This document shows positions 6,542 through 14,140 of a DNA stretch of 16,083 nucleotides, piece by piece (positions within the stretch are counted from its first letter, which is position 1; every line of letters begins with the position of its first letter). Source of the DNA: an uncultured Eubacteriales bacterium (GTDB lineage: Bacteria; Bacillota_A; Clostridia; Christensenellales; Aristaeellaceae); the NCBI GenBank assembly GCA_902775835.1, contig CACYNZ010000035.1, positions 1 through 16,083 of the forward strand, given 5' to 3'. Under the pieces are notes generated by a model. That model had not been told where the DNA came from, searched no databases, and saw nothing but the letters and a program-made list of their open reading frames with translations. Made by a program: the position numbers and the translations under genes.

Positions 6542-7996
6542 ATGAAGAACAATCGACTGTACAAGGCTCTCGTATGCGTGCTGGCGCTGGTGCTGCTGGT
6601 TTCCGGCATGACCTTCGCCTGGGCGGAGGAACCCGTTGTGAAGCTGAGAATCTGGGGCTTTGGTTATACTGCCACCTCGGAGGACTGTGAAGCTGTGGCT
6701 GAAGCAGTCAGTGAGATCACGCGTGAGAGGATCGGGGTTGAAGTCGAACTCGTTCGCAGCAGCGACGGGGAGAAGCTGAATCTGGCGCTCAATTCCGGTG
6801 AGCAACTGGATCTGGTGAACTATCATACCTACGCCGGCGGTCTGAACACGCTGGTGACCAACGGCATTGCGATGCCCATTGGCGATCTAGCCCGTCAGTA
6901 TGCCCCTGAAGCCCTGGAGCTTGTGGGCGAGGACATGCTGGTGTTTGGCAAAGTGGACGGCGAGCTGTACTCCATCCCCAGCCTAAAGGACTTTGCCACT
7001 GCCTACGGTGTGGCCATGCGTCTGGATGTGCTGGAGGATCTGGGAATTGACCCCTCCACCATCAAGACGATTGATGATGTGCATGATGTGTTTGTGAAGG
7101 TCAAGGAAGAGCGTCCGGAACTGTATCCCATTGTGCCCACTTGGGGCGGCGGCGGAATGCAGAAGACCTTCGCCTTCGACTGCCTGGGCACTGGCTTCTG
7201 GGATGCCTGCGGCGTGCTGGAGAATGTGTTTGACGACAGCACCACGGTTGTCAACCTGTATGAGACTGATTCTTATCGCAACTTCTGCGAAATGATGTAC
7301 GCTTGGAATCAGGAAGGCCTGGTAATGCCCGATGCGACGACCTACAATGAGTCCAATGCCTGCGAAACCATTGGCTTTGCGGACTTCGAGAATGTCAAGC
7401 CTGGCAAGGAGAAGGAACTCCGCAACGGCTGGAAGCATGAGGGGATTCTGATTCCTCTGGTGGAGGGTTATATGTCTTCCGACGCGGGTGGCAGCTCCTT
7501 CTTCATCCCCGAGGTGTGCGAACATCCCGACAAGGCCATGCAGCTGCTGAACCTGATGTTTACCGATCCTGAGATTTCCAATCTGTTCGTCAATGGCATC
7601 GAGGGCCGCAACTACGAGTACACCGACGATTCCCGCCAGGTGATTCGCAGCCTGCCCGACAATACTTATGATTCTCAGGACTGGGCCTGGCCGAATGGGC
7701 GTCTGACTCCGGTCTATGAAGGCGACGATCTGGACAAGTGGGAGCAGTTGGCGACCTTCTGCGACGAGGCCCATAAGAGCCCGGCGCTGGGTTTCCGGTT
7801 TGACAATACCATGGTGCTCAATGAACTGACTGCCTGCAGCAATGTTATCAGCAAATACGACGTTGGCCTGCGCTGGGGCGTTCTGAACCCTGAGGAAACA
7901 TTGCCTCAGTTCATCAGTGAGCTGAAAGCTGCGGGCATTGACACGATTATTGCCGAGAAGCAGGCTCAACTGGATGCTTTCCTAGCGAATAAGTAA
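6542..7996 (+). CDS. ABC transporter sugar-binding protein with DUF3502-like C-terminus
   Basis: A 484-residue exported binding protein. It starts with a signal peptide: basic KNNR, hydrophobic residues 9-25, and likely cleavage after A28 in AWA-EE. The mature part opens with VKLRIWGFGYT, typical of the first strand of oligosaccharide-binding proteins. Its last 70 residues (GFRFDNTMVLNELTACSNV to IAEKQAQLDAFLANK) match the DUF3502 pattern that I know from LplA-like clostridial binding proteins. The start at 6542 has AAGGAG 10 nt upstream; the longer frame from 6371 crosses the promoter and is not real. There is no lipobox cysteine, although Gram-positive binding proteins are usually lipid-anchored. 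As first gene of its operon, followed by a hairpin and two permeases, it supplies them with substrate. Confidence 0.92.
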   Translation: MKNNRLYKALVCVLALVLLVSGMTFAWAEEPVVKLRIWGFGYTATSEDCEAVAEAVSEITRERIGVEVELVRSSDGEKLNLALNSGEQLDLVNYHTYAGGLNTLVTNGIAMPIGDLARQYAPEALELVGEDMLVFGKVDGELYSIPSLKDFATAYGVAMRLDVLEDLGIDPSTIKTIDDVHDVFVKVKEERPELYPIVPTWGGGGMQKTFAFDCLGTGFWDACGVLENVFDDSTTVVNLYETDSYRNFCEMMYAWNQEGLVMPDATTYNESNACETIGFADFENVKPGKEKELRNGWKHEGILIPLVEGYMSSDAGGSSFFIPEVCEHPDKAMQLLNLMFTDPEISNLFVNGIEGRNYEYTDDSRQVIRSLPDNTYDSQDWAWPNGRLTPVYEGDDLDKWEQLATFCDEAHKSPALGFRFDNTMVLNELTACSNVISKYDVGLRWGVLNPEETLPQFISELKAAGIDTIIAEKQAQLDAFLANK

Positions 7997-8016
7997 TACA
8001 AAGACTTAGCTTACTG

Positions 8017-8049
8017 CTCCCGGAAGTCCAAACATTGGGCTTCCGGGAG
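8017..8049 (+). terminator. Strong intra-operon hairpin after the binding-protein gene
   Basis: CTCCCGGAAG (8017-8026) pairs perfectly with CTTCCGGGAG (8040-8049). TCC/GGG extends the stem to 13 pairs including one T-G, around a 7-nt loop. The trailing bases are TCTTATAAG, not a real T-run, so termination would be partial. Such hairpins between binding-protein and permease genes are commonly proposed to raise the binding protein's output by attenuation or by protecting its mRNA 3' end. Confidence 0.7.
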
Positions 8050-8094
8050 TCTTATAAGAACGCCATAACACAATAGCGGCAAAGGAGTATGTTT

Positions 8095-9012
8095 ATGCCG
8101 AAAGTTTGGAGAAAAATCTGGCGATGCTGGCCAATGTACCTGATGCTGTTGCCAGGAACCGTCTATCTCATCATTAACAACTACATCCCCATGGCGGGCA
8201 TTGTTGTGGCGTTTAAGCAGTACAATGTACGCAAAGGTATATGGGGCAGTCCATGGATTGGATTCAAGAACTTTCAATTCCTGTTCAGGACCAATGATGC
8301 CTGGATGATTACCCGGAATACCATCCTGTACAATCTGGCATTCATCGTGCTGGACGCAGTACTGGCGATTGCGATTGCTATCATACTTTCAGAAATCCAT
8401 AACCAGCGCAGCCGGCAGGTTTACCAGACAGTTATTCTGATTCCCTTTCTGATCTCCATGGTGGCTGTCAGTTACCTTGTGTTCGCTTTTCTCAGCAATG
8501 GCACAGGTTTCATCAATAATTCACTGCTTCCGTTTCTGGGAAAGGGACCGATCAACTGGTACAATGAGGCCGGACACTGGCCATGGTTGCTTATGCTTGT
8601 TCATCTCTGGAAATCTCTGGGCTACAATGTCATTCTCTATTATGCCACCATTTGCGGTATTGACCGGAGTCTGTACGAAGCAGCTGTGGTGGACGGCGCA
8701 ACCTTGTGGCAGCAGATCACCAACATTACGCTGCCCTGTCTGAAGCCGACCATCATTATTCTTGTGCTGATGAATCTGGGTAATATCTTCCGCTCTGATT
8801 TCGGACTGTTCTATCAAGTTCCTATGAATTCCGGCGCGTTGCTTTCCGCTACCAATACCATCGACACCTATGTCTATCGCGGGCTGATGCAGACAAACAA
8901 CATCGGCATGTCCGCAGCGGCGGGAGCGTACCAGTCGGTGGTTGGCTTTACGCTGGTATTTGTTGCCAACTGGACTGTTCGTAAAATCGACCCGAGCAGC
9001 TCATTGTTCTGA
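8095..9012 (+). CDS. ABC sugar transporter permease (LplB/UgpA-like)
   Basis: A 305-residue inner permease subunit with about six membrane segments. The first follows CWPMYLMLLPGTVYLII, and AFKQYN is the usual motif after it. The EAA loop that docks on the ATPase is clear: YEAAVVDGATLWQQI, with E195 and G201. I preferred ATG 8095, since GGAG (8084-8087) is 7 nt upstream; ATG 8089 is only 1 nt from that site. It begins 45 nt after the hairpin and ends 12 nt before its partner. It forms a heterodimer with the next gene product. No ATP-binding subunit is encoded in the window, so a shared MsmX-type ATPase elsewhere is expected. Confidence 0.93.
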   Translation: MPKVWRKIWRCWPMYLMLLPGTVYLIINNYIPMAGIVVAFKQYNVRKGIWGSPWIGFKNFQFLFRTNDAWMITRNTILYNLAFIVLDAVLAIAIAIILSEIHNQRSRQVYQTVILIPFLISMVAVSYLVFAFLSNGTGFINNSLLPFLGKGPINWYNEAGHWPWLLMLVHLWKSLGYNVILYYATICGIDRSLYEAAVVDGATLWQQITNITLPCLKPTIIILVLMNLGNIFRSDFGLFYQVPMNSGALLSATNTIDTYVYRGLMQTNNIGMSAAAGAYQSVVGFTLVFVANWTVRKIDPSSSLF

Positions 9013-9024
9013 GGAGGTGCCAGC

Positions 9025-9909
9025 ATGATTCAAAAGGGTAAGGGATTTCAGGCATTTGCGCACATTCTGATGGTTTTCCTGGTGATTTGCAGTCTTGCGC
9101 CGTTTGTGCTGTTGCTCATGTCCTCATTTACAGAAGAGCAGACGCTGATGACGAACGGTTACTCCTTCTTTCCCCAAAGGTTTAGTGCATATGCATACAG
9201 CTACCTGCTGTCGGATTCCGGGGCGATGCTTCGGGCTTATGGCATTTCCTTCCTCGTGACTATCGTAGGAACGCTTTCCAACCTGACGCTGACCACGCTG
9301 TATGCTTATCCGCTGTCACGTAAAGAACTTCCGGGCCGAACCTTCTTCTCTTTTTTCCTGTTTTTTACCATGCTTTTCTCAGGAGGACTCGTGCCATCCT
9401 ATATTATGTGGACGCGCACGTTTCACGTTCAGAATACGCTTTTCGCGCTGCTCATTCCCAATCTGCTTCTCAGTGCTTTCAATGTGATTATGATGCGAAC
9501 CTACCTGACGAGCAACGTTCCGGAGGCAGTCATTGAGTCGGGGCGCATCGAAGGAGCCGGCGAATTCCGGATTCTTCTCTGCCTTGTGCTGCCCATGGCA
9601 AAGCCGATTCTGGCAACCGTAGCGCTTCTGGTAGGGCTGTCCTACTGGAACGACTGGGTCAATGGCCTTTACTACATCAATAATGACCGGCTCTACAGTG
9701 TGCAGGTACTGCTGACAAACATCCAGCGAAACATGGAGGCTCTGAAACAGAGCATGGCCAGCGGTGGGAATATCTCTTCCGCGCAGCTTCCGTCGGCTTC
9801 TGTTCGCATGGCGATCACGGTGTTGGGTGTATTGCCGATTATGGTGATCTATCCGTTCCTGCAGAAATATTTTGTCAGAGGTATTACCATAGGTGCTGTC
9901 AAGGGATAA
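9025..9909 (+). CDS. ABC sugar transporter permease (LplC/YcjP-like)
   Basis: A 294-residue second permease subunit with about six membrane segments. The first is near residues 12-35 (ILMVFLVICSLAPFVLLLMS). The middle reads YPLSRKELPGRTFF and MLFSGGLVPSYIM, typical of the LplC side. The ATPase-docking loop is a variant, EAVIESGRIEGAGEF from E167, where the canonical EAA reads EAV and the expected D-G pair is E-G. GAGGAGGTG sits just before the start. It is tightly spaced between the first permease and the GH3 gene, and pairs with the first permease in oligosaccharide import. Confidence 0.93.
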   Translation: MIQKGKGFQAFAHILMVFLVICSLAPFVLLLMSSFTEEQTLMTNGYSFFPQRFSAYAYSYLLSDSGAMLRAYGISFLVTIVGTLSNLTLTTLYAYPLSRKELPGRTFFSFFLFFTMLFSGGLVPSYIMWTRTFHVQNTLFALLIPNLLLSAFNVIMMRTYLTSNVPEAVIESGRIEGAGEFRILLCLVLPMAKPILATVALLVGLSYWNDWVNGLYYINNDRLYSVQVLLTNIQRNMEALKQSMASGGNISSAQLPSASVRMAITVLGVLPIMVIYPFLQKYFVRGITIGAVKG

Positions 9910-9931
9910 CATAATGGTGGGAGAAAATATG

Positions 9932-12358
9932 ATGGATAGCAGAAATCAAGTCACAGCCCCTGAAACACAGGCAAGGGAGCTGCTTTCGCAGCTGACTCTG
10001 GATGAAAAGATGGCTCAGTTAGGTTGCATCTTTCCCTTTAATGGTGGCGAGCATGATTACGAGGATATCTCCCGTCAGACCCGATGGGGCATCGGTCAGG
10101 TCAGCACACTGGAAATGCGGCGAATGGAAACGCTGGAAGAAGTCGCTGCCTGGCAGCGGAAGGTGCAGCGGATCATCATGGAGAACAGTCCGCATCATAT
10201 CCCGGCCATCTTCCACATGGAGGGCATTTGCGGCCCGTTTATTCAGGACAGCGCATCCTTTCCATCCGGCATCGCCCGTGGCGCAAGCTTTGATGTGGGC
10301 CTTGAGCGGCAGATCGGCAGGATCGTCAGCCGCCAGGAAGCTGCCTGCGGCATCACACAGGTGTTTGCGCCTGTGCTGGATGTTGCACGCGATCCCCGCA
10401 TGGGACGCTACGCGGAGCCCTACGGCGAGGACCCCGCTCTCGCGGCGGCTATGGGCGCTGCTTATACAAAGGGCGTGCAGGAAACCGAAACAGCCGGACG
10501 CAGACCGGAGAGCACCGTCAAGCATTTTCTGGCCTTCCACAACTCCCAGGGTGGTATTCACGGTGCGAACAGCGACACGCCTCCGAGACTGCTGCGGGAA
10601 GTCTATGCCAAGCCTTTCCAGGCGGCCATCACCGAGGCGGGACTCAAATGCGTCATGCCCTGCTACAATGTGCTGGATGGAGAACCCGTTTCCTGCTCCG
10701 AAGCGATCCTGAATGATCTGCTGCGGGAAGAGATGGGCTTTGAAGGAACCTGTATCAGCGACTACGGTGCGATCAGCAACGCCCACAGTGTACAGCATGT
10801 GGGTGAAACACTGGAGCAAGCCGCACAGTTGAGCATGGAAGCCGGCATGGATGTGGAACTGCCCAGCGTTGCAGGCTTTGGCGAGGCATTAAAACGGCGC
10901 TTTGAGACAGGCGAAGCAGAGATCGCCGTGCTGGATCGTGCGGTGCTGCGGGTGCTGACGGCCAAATTCCGAATGGGTCTGTTCGATCATCCCTTCGCCT
11001 TGGAAGGCGAAGCGCTCCGCAGCGCATTTCAGGATGGGACAGAAAAAGCAGTCAGCCTGCAATCCGCCAGGGAATCCCTGGTGCTGCTTAAAAACGATGG
11101 GGTACTGCCGCTGAAAAAGCATATCCGTAAGATCGCTGTCATTGGTCCCCATGCGGACTGTGCCCGCAAGTTCTTCGGGGGCTATACACACCTGTGCATG
11201 ATGGAATCCACCTATGCGGTGGCAAATTCCATCGCGGGCGTCAGCGGCATTCTGCAGCCGGAAGATCTGGACGTGCGGACTGTTCCCGGCACGAATATTC
11301 AGTCTGACGAGGGCGAGCTGTTCGATGCGATATTACGTCGTCAGAAACCAGACTGTCGAAGCCTGATTGAGGAGCTGCGAGTAAGGCTGCCGGAAGCAGA
11401 GATTGTCTATGCCTATGGCTATCCCATCGCGGGCAGTGACCGGAGTGGCTTTGCGGAAGCGCTGGAGGCCGCCAAAGGCGCAGACCTGGTTCTACTCACA
11501 CTTGGTGGAAAGCATGGCACCTGCTCCATGTCCTCCATGGGCGAAGGGGTGGACGCGGCGGATATCAACCTGCCACCCTGTCAAGATGCTTTTATCGCGG
11601 AAGTCTCCAAACTGCGCTTGCCCATGGTCGGCATCCATCTCGACGGACGGCCTATTTCCAGCGATACGGCGGATCATACACTGAATGCCATTCTGGAGGC
11701 CTGGAGCCCTGCCGAGTGCGGTGCGGAAGCTATTGTGGATGTGCTGCTGGGCACGTACAACCCGGGTGGGAAGCTGCCCGTCAGTGTGGCTCGCAGCGCC
11801 GGGCAGATCCCGATCGTCTACAATCATCCTTATGGGTCGGCCTGGCATCAGGAGGGCAGCATTGGCTTTGTCAATTATGTGGACATGCCCCACACGCCGC
11901 GCTATCCCTTTGGGCATGGTCTGTCCTATACGTCTTTTACCTATGAAAATCTGACTGTATCAAATACGGAAGTCGCACCGGATGGTTCCGTTGTCATTTC
12001 CTGCAGCATCCAAAACACCGGCATTTGTGTCGGCACGGAAGTCGTACAGCTATACATCCGGGACGAACAGGCCAGCATGACCCGCCCGGTGAAGGAACTG
12101 GCAGGTTTCTGCCGGATAAGTCTGGAACCAGGCGAAAAAAAGAAGGTGTCGTTTGTTCTGAATGTGTCGCAGACCGCTTTCCTGGACCGGCAAATGCGCT
12201 GGAAGGTCGAAAAAGGCCGGATCGAGGTGCAGATCGGCGCGTCCTCGGAGGACATCCGCCTGCGCGGATCGTTCCTGATCACGGGTGACGCATGGATTGA
12301 CGGAAAAATGAGAGCGTTCTGCACCCTGGGAAAGGTGATGCAGCCGGATGCTCAATGA
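9932..12358 (+). CDS. Glycoside hydrolase family 3 beta-glucosidase or beta-xylosidase
   Basis: An 808-residue, full-length three-domain GH3 enzyme. The N-terminal barrel carries DPRMGRYAEPYGEDP and STVKHFLAFH. The nucleophile aspartate is D277 in CISDYGAI. The second alpha/beta domain begins near ESLVLLKNDGVLPLKK. E538 in SSMGEGVDAADINLP is a likely acid/base. The C-terminus has PFGHGLSYTSF and a fibronectin-III-like domain (VVQLYIRDEQASMTRPVKEL). No signal peptide is seen, so it is probably cytoplasmic and trims imported oligosaccharides. The start is ambiguous: the frame opens at GTG 9893 inside the permease gene, ATG 9914 has AAGGGA 7 nt upstream, and 9932 has GGGAG 8 nt upstream. I chose 9932. 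It is the last gene of the ABC operon. Beta-glucosidase and beta-xylosidase cannot be separated by eye. Confidence 0.94.
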   Translation: MDSRNQVTAPETQARELLSQLTLDEKMAQLGCIFPFNGGEHDYEDISRQTRWGIGQVSTLEMRRMETLEEVAAWQRKVQRIIMENSPHHIPAIFHMEGICGPFIQDSASFPSGIARGASFDVGLERQIGRIVSRQEAACGITQVFAPVLDVARDPRMGRYAEPYGEDPALAAAMGAAYTKGVQETETAGRRPESTVKHFLAFHNSQGGIHGANSDTPPRLLREVYAKPFQAAITEAGLKCVMPCYNVLDGEPVSCSEAILNDLLREEMGFEGTCISDYGAISNAHSVQHVGETLEQAAQLSMEAGMDVELPSVAGFGEALKRRFETGEAEIAVLDRAVLRVLTAKFRMGLFDHPFALEGEALRSAFQDGTEKAVSLQSARESLVLLKNDGVLPLKKHIRKIAVIGPHADCARKFFGGYTHLCMMESTYAVANSIAGVSGILQPEDLDVRTVPGTNIQSDEGELFDAILRRQKPDCRSLIEELRVRLPEAEIVYAYGYPIAGSDRSGFAEALEAAKGADLVLLTLGGKHGTCSMSSMGEGVDAADINLPPCQDAFIAEVSKLRLPMVGIHLDGRPISSDTADHTLNAILEAWSPAECGAEAIVDVLLGTYNPGGKLPVSVARSAGQIPIVYNHPYGSAWHQEGSIGFVNYVDMPHTPRYPFGHGLSYTSFTYENLTVSNTEVAPDGSVVISCSIQNTGICVGTEVVQLYIRDEQASMTRPVKELAGFCRISLEPGEKKKVSFVLNVSQTAFLDRQMRWKVEKGRIEVQIGASSEDIRLRGSFLITGDAWIDGKMRAFCTLGKVMQPDAQ

Positions 12359-12374
12359 ATTGACTCATTGAGCA
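12349..12374 (+). terminator. Hairpin overlapping the GH3 stop codon
   Basis: TGCTCAATGA (12349-12358) and TCATTGAGCA (12365-12374) form a perfect 10-bp stem with a 6-nt loop. The left arm contains the last codons and the TGA stop of the GH3 gene. No T-run follows, so it may be a partial terminator or an mRNA 3'-end stabiliser rather than a classical intrinsic terminator. Confidence 0.5.
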
Positions 12375-12460
12375 GGCTTGATCATTCAGCCAATATCTAC
12401 CCTGTCATGCTGTCCAGAGGGTTGGTGACTATGTTCCACTTCACCATTACATCACTGACA

Positions 12461-12644
12461 AAGTGGTAGTTCATCTCCCACCTCAATTTGAGTGTTGAGT
12501 GATCCAGTGCTTGTGAACCATGGCTTTGTTCACGTTTCAGCTTGTTCTTCATAGGTGGTAGTTGACCTTCCGCCTCAAATTGAGCGAAGAGCGACAAAAT
12601 GGCCCAAAACCTTGGTTTTGTTCACATTTCAGCTTGTTCTTAAT
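12461..12644. repeat. Two-copy 92-bp imperfect tandem repeat
   Basis: Positions 12461-12552 and 12553-12644 align without gaps at an offset of 92 bp. I counted 67 identities over the 90 compared positions. The best conserved blocks are GTGGTAGTT at the left and TTTGTTCAC plus TTTCAGCTTGTTCTT at the right. Each copy holds a near-palindrome, CTCAATTTGAG in one and CTCAAATTGAG in the other. The minus strand reads similar peptides in both (KNKLK-EQ ... LR ... NYH), but 92 is not a multiple of three, so they do not form one protein. Origin and function are not recognised. Confidence 0.75.
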
Positions 12645-12677
12645 AAGCGAACGATCTACTAACGAAAACCTTATAAT

Positions 12678-12727
12678 GAAGACGCTGAAAAATGGCTTAA
12701 AATAAGCACTTCTCAGCGTCTTCTTTT
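12678..12727 (+). terminator. Probable intrinsic terminator after the GH3 operon
   Basis: GAAGACGCTGA (12678-12688) pairs perfectly with TCAGCGTCTTC (12713-12723), and TTTT follows directly. Inside, GCTTA (12695-12699) pairs with TAAGC (12703-12707) around AAA, with a few A-T pairs and mismatches between the stems, making one long imperfect hairpin. It lies 320 nt after the GH3 stop, so the transcript would carry the tandem repeat in its tail. Confidence 0.6.
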
Positions 12728-12775
12728 GATTAGAAGATGGATTTTGGAGGAGGATTGCTAATCATTCTGCAAATT

Positions 12776-12833
12776 CCGTCCGCTTTCGTTGAAAAAACCA
12801 CTATTTTCGGCTTTCCGCATATGCGGCGGACGG
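12776..12833. other. Nested inverted repeats in the intergenic region, function unknown
   Basis: CCGTCCGC (12776-12783) and GCGGACGG (12826-12833) are exact inverted repeats. Within their span lies the 12-bp perfect palindrome CCGCATATGCGG (12815-12826), which shares one base with the right arm. This could be a protein-binding site, an RNA structure or the trace of a small mobile repeat. The rest of the gene-free stretch 12359-12912 holds only the hairpins and tandem repeat listed separately; I see no gene in it. Confidence 0.45.
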
Positions 12834-12871
12834 TCAGTCGGCCGTGAAGTCATTCGTAAATCAGCGACAAT

Positions 12872-12910
12872 AAATGGAGCAGATCACCTATCTCGTGGTC
12901 TGCTCCATTT
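12872..12910 (-). terminator. Intrinsic terminator of the complete AraC-type gene
   Basis: AAATGGAGCAGA (12872-12883) and TCTGCTCCATTT (12899-12910) pair over 12 bp; four more pairs (one T-G) extend the stem to 16 around a 7-nt loop. Read on the minus strand, the stem ends in ATTTATTGT, a T-rich tail, two bases after the AraC stop codon. It may also stop residual read-through from the plus strand. Confidence 0.75.
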
Positions 12911-12912
12911 CT

Positions 12913-13953
12913 TTACGATTCTATCTGGATACTCTTTCGGAATTTGTCCGGCGTGACCCCGTACATTTCCTTAAAACCGCGGATAAACTGGCGGGTGTCT
13001 TTATAGCCGATCTCATCACAGATCTGATTCAGTTTCCAGTTTTTCGTTTTTAGCAGCTCTGCTGCCTTTCGGAGCTTAAAATCTTTGACCGTCTCTGAGA
13101 AAGACCGCCCGGCCTGCTCCTGAAACATGCGGCTTAAATAGGATTGATTGTAATGGAACTCTGCAGCCAGATCGTGGAGCGTGATCGTGCGATAGTGATT
13201 GTACATGTAGTTGACCATATCAAGCAGCCTTTTATCCCTGAGAGCAATGCTGTATAGTGGCTGCATCGTGTCCATATAACGCTGAAGAATATAGGTGATC
13301 AGAGCGTTTGCTGTCGATTCCATCAGTTCGTTTCGATAAGGAAGGCTAAGCTTTTGCTGCTCATACAGAAAAAGAAGCATGCTTTCTGCAGCAGGGTCTT
13401 CACCGCAATGAAAACTGATCGGATAGATCATGGACGGTAAATGCGGAATGCTCATCTTCACGAAGTGGCTGAGCCTGATTTTCATGGTAAGACACAGCGA
13501 GTCGCCGACAGCAATGAGCTGGTGTCTGGTCGGAACCGGGATGAGAATAAAGCTGCCTTCCTGCTGGATTACCTCGTTTTCACCGACTCGATGAATGCAA
13601 CTGCCTCTGAGCACATAAGCGCATTCGATAAACTCGTGGGAGTGGGCAGGTATTTCAATGTAACGGAGCAGCTTTTCTATGGCAACGTTCATGTCAGACG
13701 GCATGAAATCCGCCTCCGTCAGGCCGATATTCCCATATCTTTCGTGGAAAGAGGCGACAATCTGTCCCTGCTCCCGAAGAGCAGGCGGGTCATTGATGGC
13801 TTCCAGGGTATGCCGGTCGGTTCCATGCATCATTAGATATAAATACTGACCGTGCCGGAGCATGGTTCCTGTTCTGCGGAAGGAATCAAATCCTGCCTTC
13901 TCATACGGATCCAGACGAGACAACTCCCGAATCAGATGATTGAAGTTTGCCAA
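12913..13953 (-). CDS. AraC-family transcriptional regulator, complete
   Basis: A 346-residue regulator. A cupin-like sensor core lies around residues 100-146 (IPAHSHEFIECAYVLRG, then EGSFILIPVPTRHQL). A C-terminal AraC DNA-binding domain spans about 241-341, with two helix-turn-helix units: LHDLAAEFHYNQSYLSRMF and NQICDEIGYKDTRQFIRGFK, followed by GVTPDKFRKS. Translation appears to start at TTG 13953, with GGAGGG 5 nt upstream; no better in-frame start is nearby. It is transcribed away from the esterase/symporter unit from a shared 187-bp region, so it is the likely regulator of that unit and perhaps of the wider locus. The residues around the cupin include H104 and H106, typical of sugar-sensing AraC proteins. 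Confidence 0.93.
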   Translation of the reverse strand: MANFNHLIRELSRLDPYEKAGFDSFRRTGTMLRHGQYLYLMMHGTDRHTLEAINDPPALREQGQIVASFHERYGNIGLTEADFMPSDMNVAIEKLLRYIEIPAHSHEFIECAYVLRGSCIHRVGENEVIQQEGSFILIPVPTRHQLIAVGDSLCLTMKIRLSHFVKMSIPHLPSMIYPISFHCGEDPAAESMLLFLYEQQKLSLPYRNELMESTANALITYILQRYMDTMQPLYSIALRDKRLLDMVNYMYNHYRTITLHDLAAEFHYNQSYLSRMFQEQAGRSFSETVKDFKLRKAAELLKTKNWKLNQICDEIGYKDTRQFIRGFKEMYGVTPDKFRKSIQIES

Positions 13954-13998
13954 GGTGTCCCTCCGTTCTTTCCCATCCTTGCTTCTTGCATTTTCTCT

Positions 13999-14027
13999 AT
14001 TGTATCTTCTGGAAAGGTAAAATTCAA
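13999..14027 (-). promoter_or_regulatory. Promoter of the complete AraC-type gene
   Basis: On the minus strand, TTGAAT (14027-14022) is followed by 17 nt and TACAAT (14004-13999). This is a near-consensus housekeeping promoter whose start would fall near 13992, about 39 nt before the TTG start codon. A direct repeat of GTAAAAT at 14017-14023 and 14040-14046 (plus strand) overlaps and abuts the -35 region and may be the regulator's own site. Confidence 0.6.
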
Positions 14028-14058
14028 CCTATCAAAAGCGTAAAATGGCGGTATTTTT

Positions 14059-14086
14059 TTGTTTTCTATTATGCCTAAAATAGAAT
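14059..14086 (+). promoter_or_regulatory. Promoter region of the esterase/symporter unit
   Basis: TTGTTT (14059-14064), 16 nt and TAGAAT (14081-14086) give a plausible promoter with a start near 14093; TAAAAT at 14076 is an alternative -10. An inverted repeat, TTCTATT (14064-14070) and AATAGAA (14079-14085), spans the spacer and -10 and could be an operator. The TTACAAT arrangement of the other two operons is absent here. Confidence 0.45.
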
Positions 14087-14140
14087 ACAGACAGTAAGTG
14101 TACGAACCGGGAAATCGTTGGAATTCGCGGAGGTGCAGAT

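Noticed and set aside
12397..12597. Minus-strand 66-codon frame in the intergenic region
   Set aside because: It runs through parts of both 92-bp repeat copies in different frames, has no ribosome site and resembles no protein known to me.
12461..12644. CRISPR array or insertion-sequence end
   Set aside because: There are only two adjacent copies with no spacers, and no terminal inverted repeats or transposase frame.
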